Source: Pseudomonas sp. GD03858
GTDB lineage: Bacteria > Pseudomonadota > Gammaproteobacteria > Pseudomonadales > Pseudomonadaceae
Length of the DNA stretch: 64,000 nucleotides
Reading direction: 5' to 3'
Assembly: GCF_029840925.1 (NCBI RefSeq)
Contig: NZ_JAOCDM010000004.1
Span: 1-64,000 of the forward strand
Shown: positions 1 to 8,990 of the stretch, in pieces
How the letters are laid out: each line of letters opens with the position of its first letter
Numbering within the stretch: the stretch's first letter is position 1
Notes under the pieces: generated by a model
Seen by the model: only the letters and a program-made list of their open reading frames with translations
Database searches by the model: none
What the model was told of the DNA's origin: nothing
Position numbers and translations under genes: made by a program

Positions 1-711
1 CGCATGGGCCATCAGCACCGGCCCCGCCCCCTGCAACGTCACCAGCGCACTGCGCAGGAAGTTAAGGTTGCCCTCGACCCTGGCCCGCTCCAGCCAAGGC
101 CCGGCCTCCCCGACTTCCCCGCGCTCGACCAGCACCAACGCCAGGCTGAACATCCCGCGAAAATCCCCTGCCTCGGCCGAACGCCGATACCAGCGCACGG
201 CCCGAGCAGGACTCGGCACAGTAGCAATACCCTGCTCCAGGTAACGCCCGTACAGGTTCATCGACTTGGCATGCCCCAGTTGCGCGGCTTTCTCGTAGCA
301 CATCAACGCCTGGGCCTGGTCGGCCGGCACCCCGCGCCCGGTGGCCAGCAGGTTGGCCAGGTTGTACATCCCCCAGTCCAGGCCGGCGTCGGCCGCACGG
401 GCATAGTGAATGGCCGCCTGCGCGAGATCCATCTCGCCTCCCCAGCCGTGCTCCAGGCAACGACCGAGCATGTTGTGCGCCATGGCGCTGCCACCCTGGG
501 CGGCGATGGCGAACCAGCGGCGGGCCACGCCAGCATCCTCTTCAATACCGCGCCCATCGAGCAGGATCTGCCCGAGCAGCAACTGCGCTTCGACCACCCC
601 TTGTCCCGCCGCCGCCAGGATCGCCTGCGCGGCCTGGCCCGGACTGTGCTCGAGCATCGCTCGCAGCCCGGCGACGTCCACATCATCCTCGCGACGTACC
701 TGATAGACCAT
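1..711 (-). CDS. Sel1-like (TPR-type) repeat protein, 3' end outside window
   Basis: An open minus-strand frame of 237 codons starts with an ATG 3 bases after the piuC stop and leaves the window at its left edge. The translation has Sel1-type repeats, for example 'AHNMLGRCLEHGWGGEMDLA', 'GMYNLANLLATGRGVPAD' and 'SMNLYGRYLEQGIATV', each with the usual small-residue helix pairs of about 36 residues. No signal peptide is visible at the N-terminus (MVYQVRREDD). Sel1 proteins are usually protein-protein interaction scaffolds. The gene abuts piuC, as in the P. aeruginosa piu locus, so it is probably co-transcribed and iron-regulated; its molecular role is unknown. Confidence 0.8.
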   Translation of the reverse strand, partial: MVYQVRREDDVDVAGLRAMLEHSPGQAAQAILAAAGQGVVEAQLLLGQILLDGRGIEEDAGVARRWFAIAAQGGSAMAHNMLGRCLEHGWGGEMDLAQAAIHYARAADAGLDWGMYNLANLLATGRGVPADQAQALMCYEKAAQLGHAKSMNLYGRYLEQGIATVPSPARAVRWYRRSAEAGDFRGMFSLALVLVERGEVGEAGPWLERARVEGNLNFLRSALVTLQGAGPVLMAHA

Positions 712-714
712 GGC

Positions 715-1395
715 TCAGACCTCGGCCCAGCGGCGCAACAAGTTGTGGTAGGTGCCGGTCAGCTGCAGCAGCGACGGATGCTCCGGAACATCGGCGGTCA
801 GCTGGCGGATGGCGTTGTCCATCTCGAACAGCAAGGTACGCTGGCTGTCCTCGCGCACCAGGCTCTGGGTCCAGAAGAACGCCGCATAACGCGCGCCCCG
901 GGTCACCGGGTTGACCTTGTGCAGGCTGGTGCCTGGGTACAGCACCATATCACCGGCCGCCAGCTTCACCTGCCGCTCGCCAAAGGTGTCCTGGATCACC
1001 AGCTCGCCACCGTCGTAGCTGTCCGGCTCGCTCAGGAACAGGGTCGAGGACAGGTCGGTGCGTATGCGTTCCGGGTTGCCCTTGGGCTGACGCAGGGCAT
1101 TGTCGATGTGGAAGTCGAAATTGCCCCCTTCGCGGTAACAGTTGACCAGCGGTGGAAACACCTTGTGCGGCAGGGCCGCCGACATGAACAGCGGGTTGCG
1201 CCACAGCCGCTCGATCAGCGCGTTGCCGATCTCCTTGGCCAGCACATGGCCCTCGGGCAGTTGCAGGTTGTGCTTGGCCTTGGCCGACTGATACCCGGCC
1301 GTGATCTTGCCGTCAGCCCAGTCGGCCTGCTCCAGGGCCTGGCGGATGCGCGAGATTTCATCGGCGTCGAACAGACCGGGGATATGAAGCAGCAT
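715..1395 (-). CDS. piuC: Fe(II)/2-oxoglutarate-dependent hydroxylase PiuC
   Basis: This 226-residue cytoplasmic protein matches the PiuC/YbiX family length. It carries the 2-oxoglutarate oxygenase facial triad as H96-x-D98 (in 'NFDFHIDNA') and H159 ('GTSLHK'), with R169 positioned to bind 2-oxoglutarate. The start is the ATG before LLHIPGLF; an in-frame ATG 60 bases upstream would add 20 residues that do not look like the family and would overlap the Fur site. The gene is divergent from a TonB siderophore receptor and precedes a Sel1 gene. Family members are iron-repressed and linked to siderophore uptake, but the substrate is not established. A Fur-box-like site lies about 30 bases upstream. 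Confidence 0.93.
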   Translation of the reverse strand: MLLHIPGLFDADEISRIRQALEQADWADGKITAGYQSAKAKHNLQLPEGHVLAKEIGNALIERLWRNPLFMSAALPHKVFPPLVNCYREGGNFDFHIDNALRQPKGNPERIRTDLSSTLFLSEPDSYDGGELVIQDTFGERQVKLAAGDMVLYPGTSLHKVNPVTRGARYAAFFWTQSLVREDSQRTLLFEMDNAIRQLTADVPEHPSLLQLTGTYHNLLRRWAEV

Positions 1396-1423
1396 GACGG
1401 CGGCACCTGGTGCGGAGTTGGGC

Positions 1424-1442
1424 GACAATGATATTGATTCCC
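1424..1442. promoter_or_regulatory. Fur-box-like site near piuC
   Basis: GACAATGATATTGATTCCC matches the 19-base Fur consensus (GATAATGATAATCATTATC) at 14 of 19 positions by eye. It lies 29 bases upstream of the piuC start. Iron-responsive repression of piuC is inferred. Confidence 0.6.
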
Positions 1443-1534
1443 TTTTACTCACCACAAGCCCCCATGAAGGGGGCGAGACGCATGAGTCCGGAAAATCCGT
1501 AAGGAAAAATTGTAAAGAATGTAAATTTTTAGCG

Positions 1535-1553
1535 AATGGTAACGCTTCTCAAT
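1535..1553. promoter_or_regulatory. Fur-box-like site upstream of the TonB receptor
   Basis: AATGGTAACGCTTCTCAAT differs at only three positions from AATGATAACGATTCTCATT, the form common in Pseudomonas Fur boxes. It lies about 65 bases upstream of the receptor start, in an AT-rich stretch that should hold the promoter. Confidence 0.65.
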
Positions 1554-1616
1554 TGTTCGTTACAATCACTTACATTATGCTCCGCGGCCTTCACACCTTG
1601 GGGAAGGTCCTTAACC

Positions 1617-3896
1617 ATGCGTCACGTGCCATCTGCTGTGAGTTCACCGCGTCTGCTCGCCTCCGCCATCGGCATGGCGATCACCGCCACTTCCGCCTAC
1701 GCCGCCGATCCTGCCGCCAACAGCGCCATTACCCTCGACGCCACCAGCGTCAACGGCAAGGCCGAGCAGGCGAACACCGAGTACAAGGTCGACAAAGCCT
1801 CGTCGCCGAAATACACCGCGCCACTGGTGGACACCCCACGCTCGATCACCGTGATCCCGCAGCAAGTCATCAAGGACACCAACGCGATGTCCCTGCAAGA
1901 TGCCCTGCGTACCGTGCCCGGCATCACCTTCGGCGCCGGCGAAGGCGGCAACCCACAAGGCGACCGCCCGTTCATTCGCGGCTTCGACGCCCAGGGCGAT
2001 ACCTATCTGGACGGCGTGCGCGATACCGGCGCGCAGACCCGCGAGATCTTCGCCGTCGAGTCGATCGAGGTGGCCAAGGGGCCGAACTCGGCCATCGGTG
2101 GCCGCGGCGCGGCGGGCGGCACCATCAACCTGGTGAGCAAGCGCGCGCACCTGGGCAACTCGCTGGACGGCGCCTGGACCTGGGGCAGCGACCAGACCCA
2201 GCGCTACACCTTCGACGGCAACTACCAGTTCAGCGACAGCGTCGCCGGCCGCCTCAACCTGATGACCCACGAGAGCAACGTCGCCGGCCGCGACAAGGTC
2301 AACTACGACCGCTGGGGCATCGCCCCCTCGCTGGCCTTCGGCCTGGGCACGCCGACGCGCGTCAACCTCGACTACTACCACCTGGAAAGCGATGACCTGC
2401 CAGACTCCGGCATCCCCTACAGCGTGCCACGGGCAGGCAGCAACGCACGGACCTCGGCCCACCCGGACAAACCGATCGACGGTGGCGACAGCGACAACTT
2501 CTACGGCCTGACCGGGCGCGACTTCCGCAAGACCCGTGTCGATATCGCGACCTTCGCCATCGAGCACGACCTGTCCGACACGCTGACCATCAAGAACACC
2601 CTGCGCCACGGTAACAGCATGCAGGACTACGTGCTGACCCAGCCCGACGACAGCGCCGGCAACGTCAACAACAACGGCGTCTGGCGTCGCGCCAACACCC
2701 GTGTGGGCAACACCGCCACCACCACCAACCAGACCGACCTGTTCGGCGAGTTCTACCTGGGCGGACTGAAGAACAGCTTCTCCACTGGCGTCGAGTTCAC
2801 CAAGGAAGAGTCCGACCGCCAGAGCTACACCGTTTCCCCCAACAGCAAGCTCACCTGCACAGGGCCAGGCAGTGGCGGTAGCTGCACCTCGCTGGACAGC
2901 CCGAACCCGGACGATGACTGGGTCGGCACCGTCGCGCGCAACTACGCCGGCACCAAGACCAGCAGCAAGACCCGCGCGCTCTATGTGTTCGACACCCTGG
3001 AGCTGACGCCCCAGTGGCTGCTGAACATGGGCCTGCGCTACGACCACTTCGACACCCAGTACCGTGGCTACAACGCCGACGGCAGCACTGCGGTAAGCAG
3101 CAAGGGCGTAACAGCCAAGGGCAAGGACACCAGCGAGTTCATCACCGGCCAGCTGGGCCTGGTGTGGAAGCCGAGCGACAACGGCAGCATCTATGCGTCC
3201 TACGCCACCTCTGCCACGCCTCCCGGCGCCATGCTCGGCGAAGGTACCGAAGGCAACCCGCTGGGCAATACCACCGATCGCTCCGGCAACCTGCTGAACA
3301 GTGACATGGAGCCGGAGGAAACCACCAACTACGAGATCGGCACCAAGTGGGACCTGCTCGACCAGCGCCTGTCCCTGGCCGCGGCGCTGTTCCGCACCGA
3401 GAAGGAAAACGCCCGGGTCCAGGTCAACACCAACACCTACGAGAACGTCGGTGAAACCCGCGTGCAAGGCATCGAGCTGTCGGCCAGCGGCAAACTGACC
3501 GACAAGTGGCAGGTATTCGCCGGCTACACCTACATGCAGGCGCGCCAGATCGACGGTGGCACGCTGGGCAAGGCGAACGATGGCAACCAGTTGCCCAACA
3601 CGCCGAACAACAGCGCCAGCCTGTGGACCACCTACCAGCTGACGCCGAAGCTGACCGTCGGTGGCGGCGCCTTCTATGTCGATGACGTCTACGGCAGCGT
3701 GGCCAACACCACGATGGTCGACAGCTATGTCCGCTACGACGCGATGGCCGCCTACAAGCTGACCAAGAACATCGACCTGCAGCTGAACGTGCAGAACCTC
3801 ACCAACGAGGTCTACTACGACAAGGCGTACTCCACCCACTTCGCCAACCAGGCGGCGGGGCGCACGGCGTTGCTGACCACCAGCGTGCACTTCTGA
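1617..3896 (+). CDS. piuA: TonB-dependent catecholate-type siderophore receptor (Fiu/PiuA family)
   Basis: This outer-membrane receptor of 759 residues begins with a signal peptide (MRHVPSAVSS to ATSAYA, cleavage near residue 29). A plug domain follows at about residues 60-170, including 'VDTPRSITVIPQQVI', 'LRTVPGITFGAGEGGNPQGD' and 'RGAAGGTINLVSK'. The rest is a 22-strand-type barrel ending in the aromatic-terminal strand 'TSVHF'. The chosen ATG is preceded by GGGGAAGG; the longer frame upstream crosses the promoter and Fur site. The gene lies between piuC and piuB, the order of the P. aeruginosa piu locus, whose receptor imports ferric catecholates and siderophore-drug conjugates. The exact ligand here is inferred. 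A strong hairpin follows the REP pair downstream. Confidence 0.92.
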   Translation: MRHVPSAVSSPRLLASAIGMAITATSAYAADPAANSAITLDATSVNGKAEQANTEYKVDKASSPKYTAPLVDTPRSITVIPQQVIKDTNAMSLQDALRTVPGITFGAGEGGNPQGDRPFIRGFDAQGDTYLDGVRDTGAQTREIFAVESIEVAKGPNSAIGGRGAAGGTINLVSKRAHLGNSLDGAWTWGSDQTQRYTFDGNYQFSDSVAGRLNLMTHESNVAGRDKVNYDRWGIAPSLAFGLGTPTRVNLDYYHLESDDLPDSGIPYSVPRAGSNARTSAHPDKPIDGGDSDNFYGLTGRDFRKTRVDIATFAIEHDLSDTLTIKNTLRHGNSMQDYVLTQPDDSAGNVNNNGVWRRANTRVGNTATTTNQTDLFGEFYLGGLKNSFSTGVEFTKEESDRQSYTVSPNSKLTCTGPGSGGSCTSLDSPNPDDDWVGTVARNYAGTKTSSKTRALYVFDTLELTPQWLLNMGLRYDHFDTQYRGYNADGSTAVSSKGVTAKGKDTSEFITGQLGLVWKPSDNGSIYASYATSATPPGAMLGEGTEGNPLGNTTDRSGNLLNSDMEPEETTNYEIGTKWDLLDQRLSLAAALFRTEKENARVQVNTNTYENVGETRVQGIELSASGKLTDKWQVFAGYTYMQARQIDGGTLGKANDGNQLPNTPNNSASLWTTYQLTPKLTVGGGAFYVDDVYGSVANTTMVDSYVRYDAMAAYKLTKNIDLQLNVQNLTNEVYYDKAYSTHFANQAAGRTALLTTSVHF

Positions 3897-3915
3897 TGTA
3901 AGCGGCGCCTGCACT

Positions 3916-4009
3916 GGCCTCTTCGCGGCTAAACCCGCTCCCACAGGTTCGCCACCGCTCTGGAGGTCAGTGCTGTACCTGTGGGAGCGGGCTTGCCCGC
4001 GAAGAGGCC
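3916..4009. repeat. Pair of inverted REP palindromes (GTGGGAGCGGG family)
   Basis: Two copies of a 30-base palindromic element, 'CGCGG..AAACCCGCTCCCAC' and 'GTGGGAGCGGGCTTGCCCGC', face each other about 30 bases apart just after the receptor gene. Such REP pairs are common between genes in P. putida. Confidence 0.85.
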
Positions 4010-4023
4010 GGCCCAGGACACCC

Positions 4024-4054
4024 CGCCCCGTTCATTCCCGTGAACGGGGCGTTT
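4024..4054 (+). terminator. Rho-independent terminator after the siderophore receptor
   Basis: A perfect 11-bp stem, CGCCCCGTTCA / TGAACGGGGCG with a 6-base loop, is followed by a short T run (GTTTGCG). It ends about 50 bases before piuB. Confidence 0.6.
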
Positions 4055-4103
4055 GCGTATCAAGGCATAATGCACGCCGCGCGGTTCCTGGCGGCAATAC
4101 AAG

Positions 4104-6665
4104 GTGATCGATGTGGTGAAGAAGACGCTGTTCCAATTGCACTGGTTCTTTGGCATCACCGCCGGCCTGGTGCTGGCGCTGATGGGCGTTACCGGCGCGA
4201 TCTGGTCGTTCCAGGAAGAGCTGCTGCGCGCGTTCAACGCCGAAGTGCTCAAGGTCGAGGTACGCCAGCAGGGCGTGCTGCCGCCGGCCGAGCTGGTGCG
4301 CCGGGTCGAGGCCGCGCAAGGCGACAAGGTCTCGATGCTCTGGGTCGATACCCGCGAGGGCAACGCCGCACGGATCTTCTTCACCCCCGCCCCCGGCGAG
4401 CGACGTGGCGCGCTGCGCTACGCCGACCCGTACACGGGCGAACTCAAGGGCGATGTCGCCGGCCTCGGCTTCTTCAACCTCATGCTCAACCTGCACCGGT
4501 TCCTGGCCATGGGCGACACAGGCCGGCAAATCACCGGCGCCTGCACCCTGATGCTGATCTTCTTCTGCCTGTCCGGCCTGTACCTGCGCTGGCCGCGCAA
4601 GGCACTGAACTGGCGGACCTGGCTGACCCTGGACTGGGCGAAGACAGGCCGTGCCTTCAACTGGGACCTGCACGCGGTGTTCGGCACCTGGTGCCTGCTG
4701 TTCTACCTGCTGTTCGCCCTGACCGGGCTGTTCTGGTCCTACGAGTGGTACCGCGAAGGCCTCAATCGCCTGCTGGCCGACCAGCCCGCAGCCGGCGAGC
4801 AGAAGCGTGGCGAAGGCCGCGGCGGTCGCCATGGCCCGCCCAAGGTGGACAAGAACGCCCCGCCTCTTGTTGTCGATTACGATGCCATCTGGACCAATCT
4901 CAAGGCCGCCGCAGGCCCCGGCCTGTCCACCTACAACCTGCGCCTGCCGCCGGTCGGCGGGCAACCGGCGACCTTGTTCTACCTGCTGCAGGGCGCTGAA
5001 CACGAGCGCGCCCTGAACACCCTCACCCTCGACCCAGCCAACGGCCAGATCAAGCGTCACGAGCGCTACACCGACAAGTCGTTCAAGGCCCAGTTGCTGC
5101 AGAGCGTCTATGCCCTGCACGTGGGCAGCTACTTCGGCCTGCCGGGACGCATCATCGTCACCCTCGCCAGCCTGACCATGCCGCTGTTCTTCATCACCGG
5201 CTGGCTGCTGTACCTCGACCGCCGGCGCAAGCAGCGCCAGGTCCGCGCCGCCCGTGGCGCGGTGGCCGCCACCAACGACGGCGACAGCTGGCTGATCGGC
5301 TTCGCCAGCCAGAGCGGCTTTGCCGAACAACTGGCCTGGCAAAGCGCCGGACAGTTGCAGGCCGCCGGCTTGCCCGTGCAGGTGCGCCCGCTGGCCGAAC
5401 TGGGCGAATCCGAACTGCGCCAGGCCAATCGCGCGTTGTTCGTGGTCAGTACCTTCGGCGACGGCGAGGCCCCGGACAGCGCCCGCGGCTTCGAGCGCAA
5501 GGTGCTCGGCCAGCCCTGGGCGCTGCAACACCTGGACTATGCCCTGCTCGCCCTGGGCGACCGCCAGTATCCGCATTTCTGCGGCTTCGCCCGACGCTTG
5601 CAAGCCTGGCTCGCCGAGCGCGGTGCCACCAGCGCCTTCAGCCCGGTCGAGGTGGACAATGCCGATCCCGTCGCCTTGCAGCTGTGGCAGCAGGAGCTCG
5701 CGCAATTGACCGGCGCCCGTCCGGTCGCCGCCTGGCAGCCGCCAAGCTTCGGCAACTGGCGCCTGTCACGCCGCGAAGTGATCAACCCAGGCAGCCAGGG
5801 TGCGCCGGTGTATCTGCTGGGCCTGCAGGCGGAAACGCCCGCGACCTGGGAAGCCGGCGACCTGATCGAGATCCTGCCGCGTAACGGCCAACCCCGTGTC
5901 GATGCCTTGCTGGCGGGCCTGGGCCTCGATCCACACAGCCCGGTACAGCTCGACGGCCTGCCGGAAACCCTGGCGCAAGCCCTGGCCAGCCGCCAACTGC
6001 CCAGTAGCCGCGAACACCTGATCGGCCTGCACGCCCAAGCGCTGGTCGATGCCCTGATCCCGCTGAGCGCCCGCGAATACTCGATCGCCTCCATCGCCAG
6101 CGATGGCGTGCTGGAACTGATCGTGCGCCAGGAACGCCATGCCGATGGCAGCTTGGGCCTGGGCTCCGGCTGGCTGACCGAGTACCTGCCCCACGAAGGC
6201 AGCGTCAGCGCACGCCTGCGTCGCAACAGCGGTTTCCACCTGCCCGCCGAGTCGGCGCCCATGGTGCTGATCGGCAATGGCACCGGCCTGGCCGGCCTGC
6301 GCAGCCTGCTCAAAGCCCGTATTGCCGGAGGCGAGCAACGTAACTGGCTGCTATTCGGTGAGCGCAACCAAGCCTGCGACCTGCTGTGCGGCGAGGAACT
6401 GCAAGGCTGGGTGCAAAGCGGCGATCTGCAAAGGCTGGACCTGGCTTTCTCGCGGGACCAGGCGGAGAAGATCTATGTGCAGGACCTGCTGTTGCAGCAG
6501 GCCGCCGAGCTCAAGCGCTGGGTCGATGACGGCGCCTGCGTGTATGTCTGCGGTAGCCTGCAAGGCATGGCCGCGGGGGTGGATGCGGCACTGCAGGGGA
6601 TCCTGGGTGAATCAGCAGTGCAGCAACTGATCGAGGATGGGCGGTACCGGCGAGACGTCTACTGA
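4104..6665 (+). CDS. piuB: PepSY-TM / flavodoxin / ferredoxin-reductase fusion (PiuB-type ferric reductase)
   Basis: This protein of about 850 residues fuses membrane and reductase parts. The N-terminal PepSY-associated half has about four membrane segments (around residues 12-35, 145-170, 190-215 and 350-375), with His residues in 'LNLHRFL', 'WDLHAVFG' and 'YALHVGSYF' that could bind haem. Next is a flavodoxin-like FMN domain (about 400-530: '[16 protein letters not shown]', '[12 protein letters not shown]'). Then come FAD and NADPH domains of the sulfite-reductase alpha type ('REYSIASI', '[13 protein letters not shown]', '[14 protein letters not shown]'). It probably reduces iron delivered by the neighbouring receptor. 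The start is uncertain: GTG at 4104, or in-frame GTG codons at 4113 or 4116, which fit the AAGGTGAT ribosome site better. Confidence 0.9.
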   Translation: MIDVVKKTLFQLHWFFGITAGLVLALMGVTGAIWSFQEELLRAFNAEVLKVEVRQQGVLPPAELVRRVEAAQGDKVSMLWVDTREGNAARIFFTPAPGERRGALRYADPYTGELKGDVAGLGFFNLMLNLHRFLAMGDTGRQITGACTLMLIFFCLSGLYLRWPRKALNWRTWLTLDWAKTGRAFNWDLHAVFGTWCLLFYLLFALTGLFWSYEWYREGLNRLLADQPAAGEQKRGEGRGGRHGPPKVDKNAPPLVVDYDAIWTNLKAAAGPGLSTYNLRLPPVGGQPATLFYLLQGAEHERALNTLTLDPANGQIKRHERYTDKSFKAQLLQSVYALHVGSYFGLPGRIIVTLASLTMPLFFITGWLLYLDRRRKQRQVRAARGAVAATNDGDSWLIGFASQSGFAEQLAWQSAGQLQAAGLPVQVRPLAELGESELRQANRALFVVSTFGDGEAPDSARGFERKVLGQPWALQHLDYALLALGDRQYPHFCGFARRLQAWLAERGATSAFSPVEVDNADPVALQLWQQELAQLTGARPVAAWQPPSFGNWRLSRREVINPGSQGAPVYLLGLQAETPATWEAGDLIEILPRNGQPRVDALLAGLGLDPHSPVQLDGLPETLAQALASRQLPSSREHLIGLHAQALVDALIPLSAREYSIASIASDGVLELIVRQERHADGSLGLGSGWLTEYLPHEGSVSARLRRNSGFHLPAESAPMVLIGNGTGLAGLRSLLKARIAGGEQRNWLLFGERNQACDLLCGEELQGWVQSGDLQRLDLAFSRDQAEKIYVQDLLLQQAAELKRWVDDGACVYVCGSLQGMAAGVDAALQGILGESAVQQLIEDGRYRRDVY

Positions 6666-6679
6666 TCACGCAACAGCAT

Positions 6680-6756
6680 GGCCTTCTTCGCGGGTAAACC
6701 CGCTCCCACAGGATCCGCGAAACCCTGTGGGAGCGGGTTTACCCGCGAAGAAGGCG
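6680..6756. repeat. Inverted REP pair (GTGGGAGCGGG family)
   Basis: 'CTTCTTCGCGGGTAAACCCG' and its reverse complement form a nearly perfect 31-bp inverted repeat around a short spacer between the converging piuB and omega-amidase genes. It may serve as a bidirectional transcription stop. Confidence 0.85.
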
Positions 6757-6766
6757 ACACCGATGA

Positions 6767-7558
6767 TCAGTGCAATTCGAAGGTATCGGCATCCAGGTTC
6801 GCCGGGAACCGCGCCCGATACGCCGCCAGCTCCGCCGCCCGCAGCACCACGGTGAACACCCCGTCGGCCTCCCCGGCGCTCAGCAGGCTCTCGCCCTGGA
6901 AATCCAGCACCTGGCTGTCGCCGGAATAGGCGAAGCCCTTGCCATCGGTGCCCACCCGGTTCACCGCCGCCACGAAGCACAGGTTCTCGATGCCTCGCGC
7001 CGGCAGCAGCCGGTTCCAGTGCAGGCGCCGCGCCGCCGGCCAGTTGGCGGTGTACAGCAAAAGGTCGGTGTCCTGGGCATCGCGGCTCCATACCGGAAAG
7101 CGCAGGTCGTAGCAGATCAACGGGCGAATGCGCCAGCCCTTGAGCTCGAACTGCACCTGGCGCTCGCCGGGGGTGTAGTGCTTGTGCTCGCCGGCCATGC
7201 GGAACAGGTGGCGCTTGTCGTAGTGCAGGATCTCGCCGTCGGGCCGCGCCCACAGCAGGCGGTTGCGGTGGCTGCCGTCGGCGGCCTGGATGATCACGCT
7301 GCCGGTGATCACCGCATTGGCCTTCTTCGCCTGGGCCTTGAGCCATTTGTAGGTCGGGCCGTTTTCCGGCTCGGCCAGGCGCTCGGACTCCATCGAGAAA
7401 CCGGTGGTGAACATCTCCGGCAGGATCACCAGGTCCACCTCACCGGCCTGGCCGATCAACTCCTCGAAGTGCGCGTAGTTGGCCTCGCGGTCGTGCCAGG
7501 CCAGGGTGGTCTGCACCAGGGCGATTTTCAGGTTCGGCAGTTGGCTCAGATCGCGCAT
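6767..7558 (-). CDS. Omega-amidase (YafV-type, nitrilase superfamily)
   Basis: A 263-residue carbon-nitrogen hydrolase with the nitrilase triad E48 ('LPEMF'), K115 ('YDKRHLF') and C149 ('LICYDLRFP'). Length and motifs match YafV / 2-oxoglutaramate amidase, which hydrolyses the omega-keto acid of glutamine to 2-oxoglutarate and ammonia. The ATG (MRDLSQLP) lies inside the last codons of the upstream aminotransferase gene, overlapping it by 13 bases, so translation is probably coupled. The pair would recycle the keto acid made when glutamine is the amino donor in methionine salvage. The assignment to omega-amidase rather than another nitrilase branch rests on motif pattern and context. Confidence 0.88.
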   Translation of the reverse strand: MRDLSQLPNLKIALVQTTLAWHDREANYAHFEELIGQAGEVDLVILPEMFTTGFSMESERLAEPENGPTYKWLKAQAKKANAVITGSVIIQAADGSHRNRLLWARPDGEILHYDKRHLFRMAGEHKHYTPGERQVQFELKGWRIRPLICYDLRFPVWSRDAQDTDLLLYTANWPAARRLHWNRLLPARGIENLCFVAAVNRVGTDGKGFAYSGDSQVLDFQGESLLSAGEADGVFTVVLRAAELAAYRARFPANLDADTFELH

Positions 7559-8694
7559 AGTTTCTCCGCTGCCTGACGCAGCGTCTCCTCGCGTTTGGCA
7601 AAGCACAGGCGCACCAGGCGTTGCTCGGGGATGGGTTGCTGGTAGAACACCGACACCGGGATGCTGGCCACGCCATGCTCACGGGTCAGCCACAGGGCCA
7701 TGTCGACATCGTTCAGGTCGGGGCGGATCTGCGAGTAGTCAACCAGTTGGAAATAAGTGCCCGGCGTGCGGGTGAAGGTGAAACGCGAGGCCTGCAGCAG
7801 CTCGCAGAACAGGTCGCGCTTGGCCTGGTAGAAGCCCGGCAGCTGGTCGACATGCTCGGGATGCTCGGCCATGAAATCGGCGAGCGCGCACTGCAGCGGC
7901 GTCACACCGCAGAAGTTGACGTACTGGTGCACCTTGCGCAGTTCCGCGCTGAGCGCCGGCGGGGCGACCACGTAGCCGGTCTTCCAGCCAGTGACGTGAT
8001 AGGTCTTGCCGAACGAGCTGACGACGAACGCCCGTGCGTAGAGTTGCGGGTGAGCCAGCACGCTGGCGTGGCGCACGCCGTCGTAGATCAGGTGTTCGTA
8101 GACTTCGTCGCTGACCAGATAGATATCCCTATCACCGATCAGCCTGGCCAGTTGGTCCAGATCGTCGCGGCTGATCAGCGCGCCGCTGGGGTTGTGCGGC
8201 GAGTTGAGGATGACCATGCGCGTGCGCGGGCTTAGAGCATCACTGAACTTCTGCCAATCGATGCTGAAACTGCCGTCGGCCAGCGGCACATGCACGCAGC
8301 GCCCGCCGGCCAGTTCCACGGACGGCTCGTAGCTGTCGTAGCTAGGGTCAAAGACAATCACCTCGTCGCCGGCATGGATGACCGCCTGGATGGCGCAGAA
8401 GATCGCCTCGGTGGCACCAGGGGTGATGGTCACTTCCTGGTCGGCATCGACGTTCGCGCCGTACAACCGTGCAATCTTCGCCGCCACCTGCTGGCGCAGC
8501 GCCGGCAGGCCGGTCATGGGCGAATACTGGTTGTGCCCGGCGGCCACATGGCGACCGACGGCATCGAGCAAGGCCTGGGGGCCGTTGAAGTCCGGGAAGC
8601 CCTGAGAGAGGTTGAGCGCACCGGTCTGCATGGCCAGTTGCGACATGGTGGTGAAGATGGTCGTGCCGACGTTCGGCAGTTTGCTGCGGATCAT
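7546..8694 (-). CDS. PLP-dependent aminotransferase, methionine type (YbdL-like)
   Basis: A 382-residue fold-type I aminotransferase with N-terminal 'LNLSQGFPDF', 'NSPHNPSG' and the PLP lysine K230 in 'SFGKTYHVTGWKTG'. These motifs place it in the kynurenine/methionine aminotransferase group (YbdL/MtnE-like), which transaminates methionine or aromatic amino acids, often with glutamine as donor. It overlaps the downstream omega-amidase gene, which would pull such a reaction forward. The start ATG is followed by IRSKLPNVG, the normal family N-terminus. Exact substrate preference cannot be read from sequence. Confidence 0.9.
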   Translation of the reverse strand: MIRSKLPNVGTTIFTTMSQLAMQTGALNLSQGFPDFNGPQALLDAVGRHVAAGHNQYSPMTGLPALRQQVAAKIARLYGANVDADQEVTITPGATEAIFCAIQAVIHAGDEVIVFDPSYDSYEPSVELAGGRCVHVPLADGSFSIDWQKFSDALSPRTRMVILNSPHNPSGALISRDDLDQLARLIGDRDIYLVSDEVYEHLIYDGVRHASVLAHPQLYARAFVVSSFGKTYHVTGWKTGYVVAPPALSAELRKVHQYVNFCGVTPLQCALADFMAEHPEHVDQLPGFYQAKRDLFCELLQASRFTFTRTPGTYFQLVDYSQIRPDLNDVDMALWLTREHGVASIPVSVFYQQPIPEQRLVRLCFAKREETLRQAAEKLCAI

Positions 8695-8834
8695 GGAGCC
8701 CTCTTTCCTGGGGTTTGTCCGGCACGGGATTGGGTCCGAGCATAGCGGATCAAGCAGTCAGGAAAAAGGTTGAAACAATAGGGGGATTGCGGTGGGTCAA
8801 CGCGTAGAGAGAGATCAGGGTTTACGCGTGTCCG

Positions 8835-8950
8835 TGTAGGAGCGGCCTTGTGTCGCGAAAGGGCTGCGCAGCAGCCCCAGGGTTCAGCAGGACTGCAAGA
8901 TAACCGGGGCTGCTTTGCAGCCCTTTCGCGACGCAAGGCCGCTCCTACAG
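8835..8950. repeat. Inverted REP pair (GTAGGAGCGGCC family)
   Basis: The 296-base gap between der and the aminotransferase holds one composite element. 'GTAGGAGCGGCCTTGTGTCG' and 'CGACGCAAGGCCGCTCCTAC' flank inner arms AAAGGGCTGC / GCAGCCCTTT. The remainder (8695-8834 and 8951-8990) shows nothing else recognisable beyond promoter-length AT-richer DNA upstream of the aminotransferase. Confidence 0.85.
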
Positions 8951-8990
8951 GGGTTTCGCATGGCCTGAACAGGCGCACGCCAAGCGGTTG

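Noticed and set aside
4..1431. 475-codon plus-strand frame at the left edge
   Set aside because: It lies opposite the Sel1 gene and piuC, both with clear family motifs.
1644..3944. 766-codon minus-strand frame opposite the TonB receptor
   Set aside because: The sense strand encodes a complete receptor with signal peptide, plug and barrel; the antisense product is a compositional shadow.
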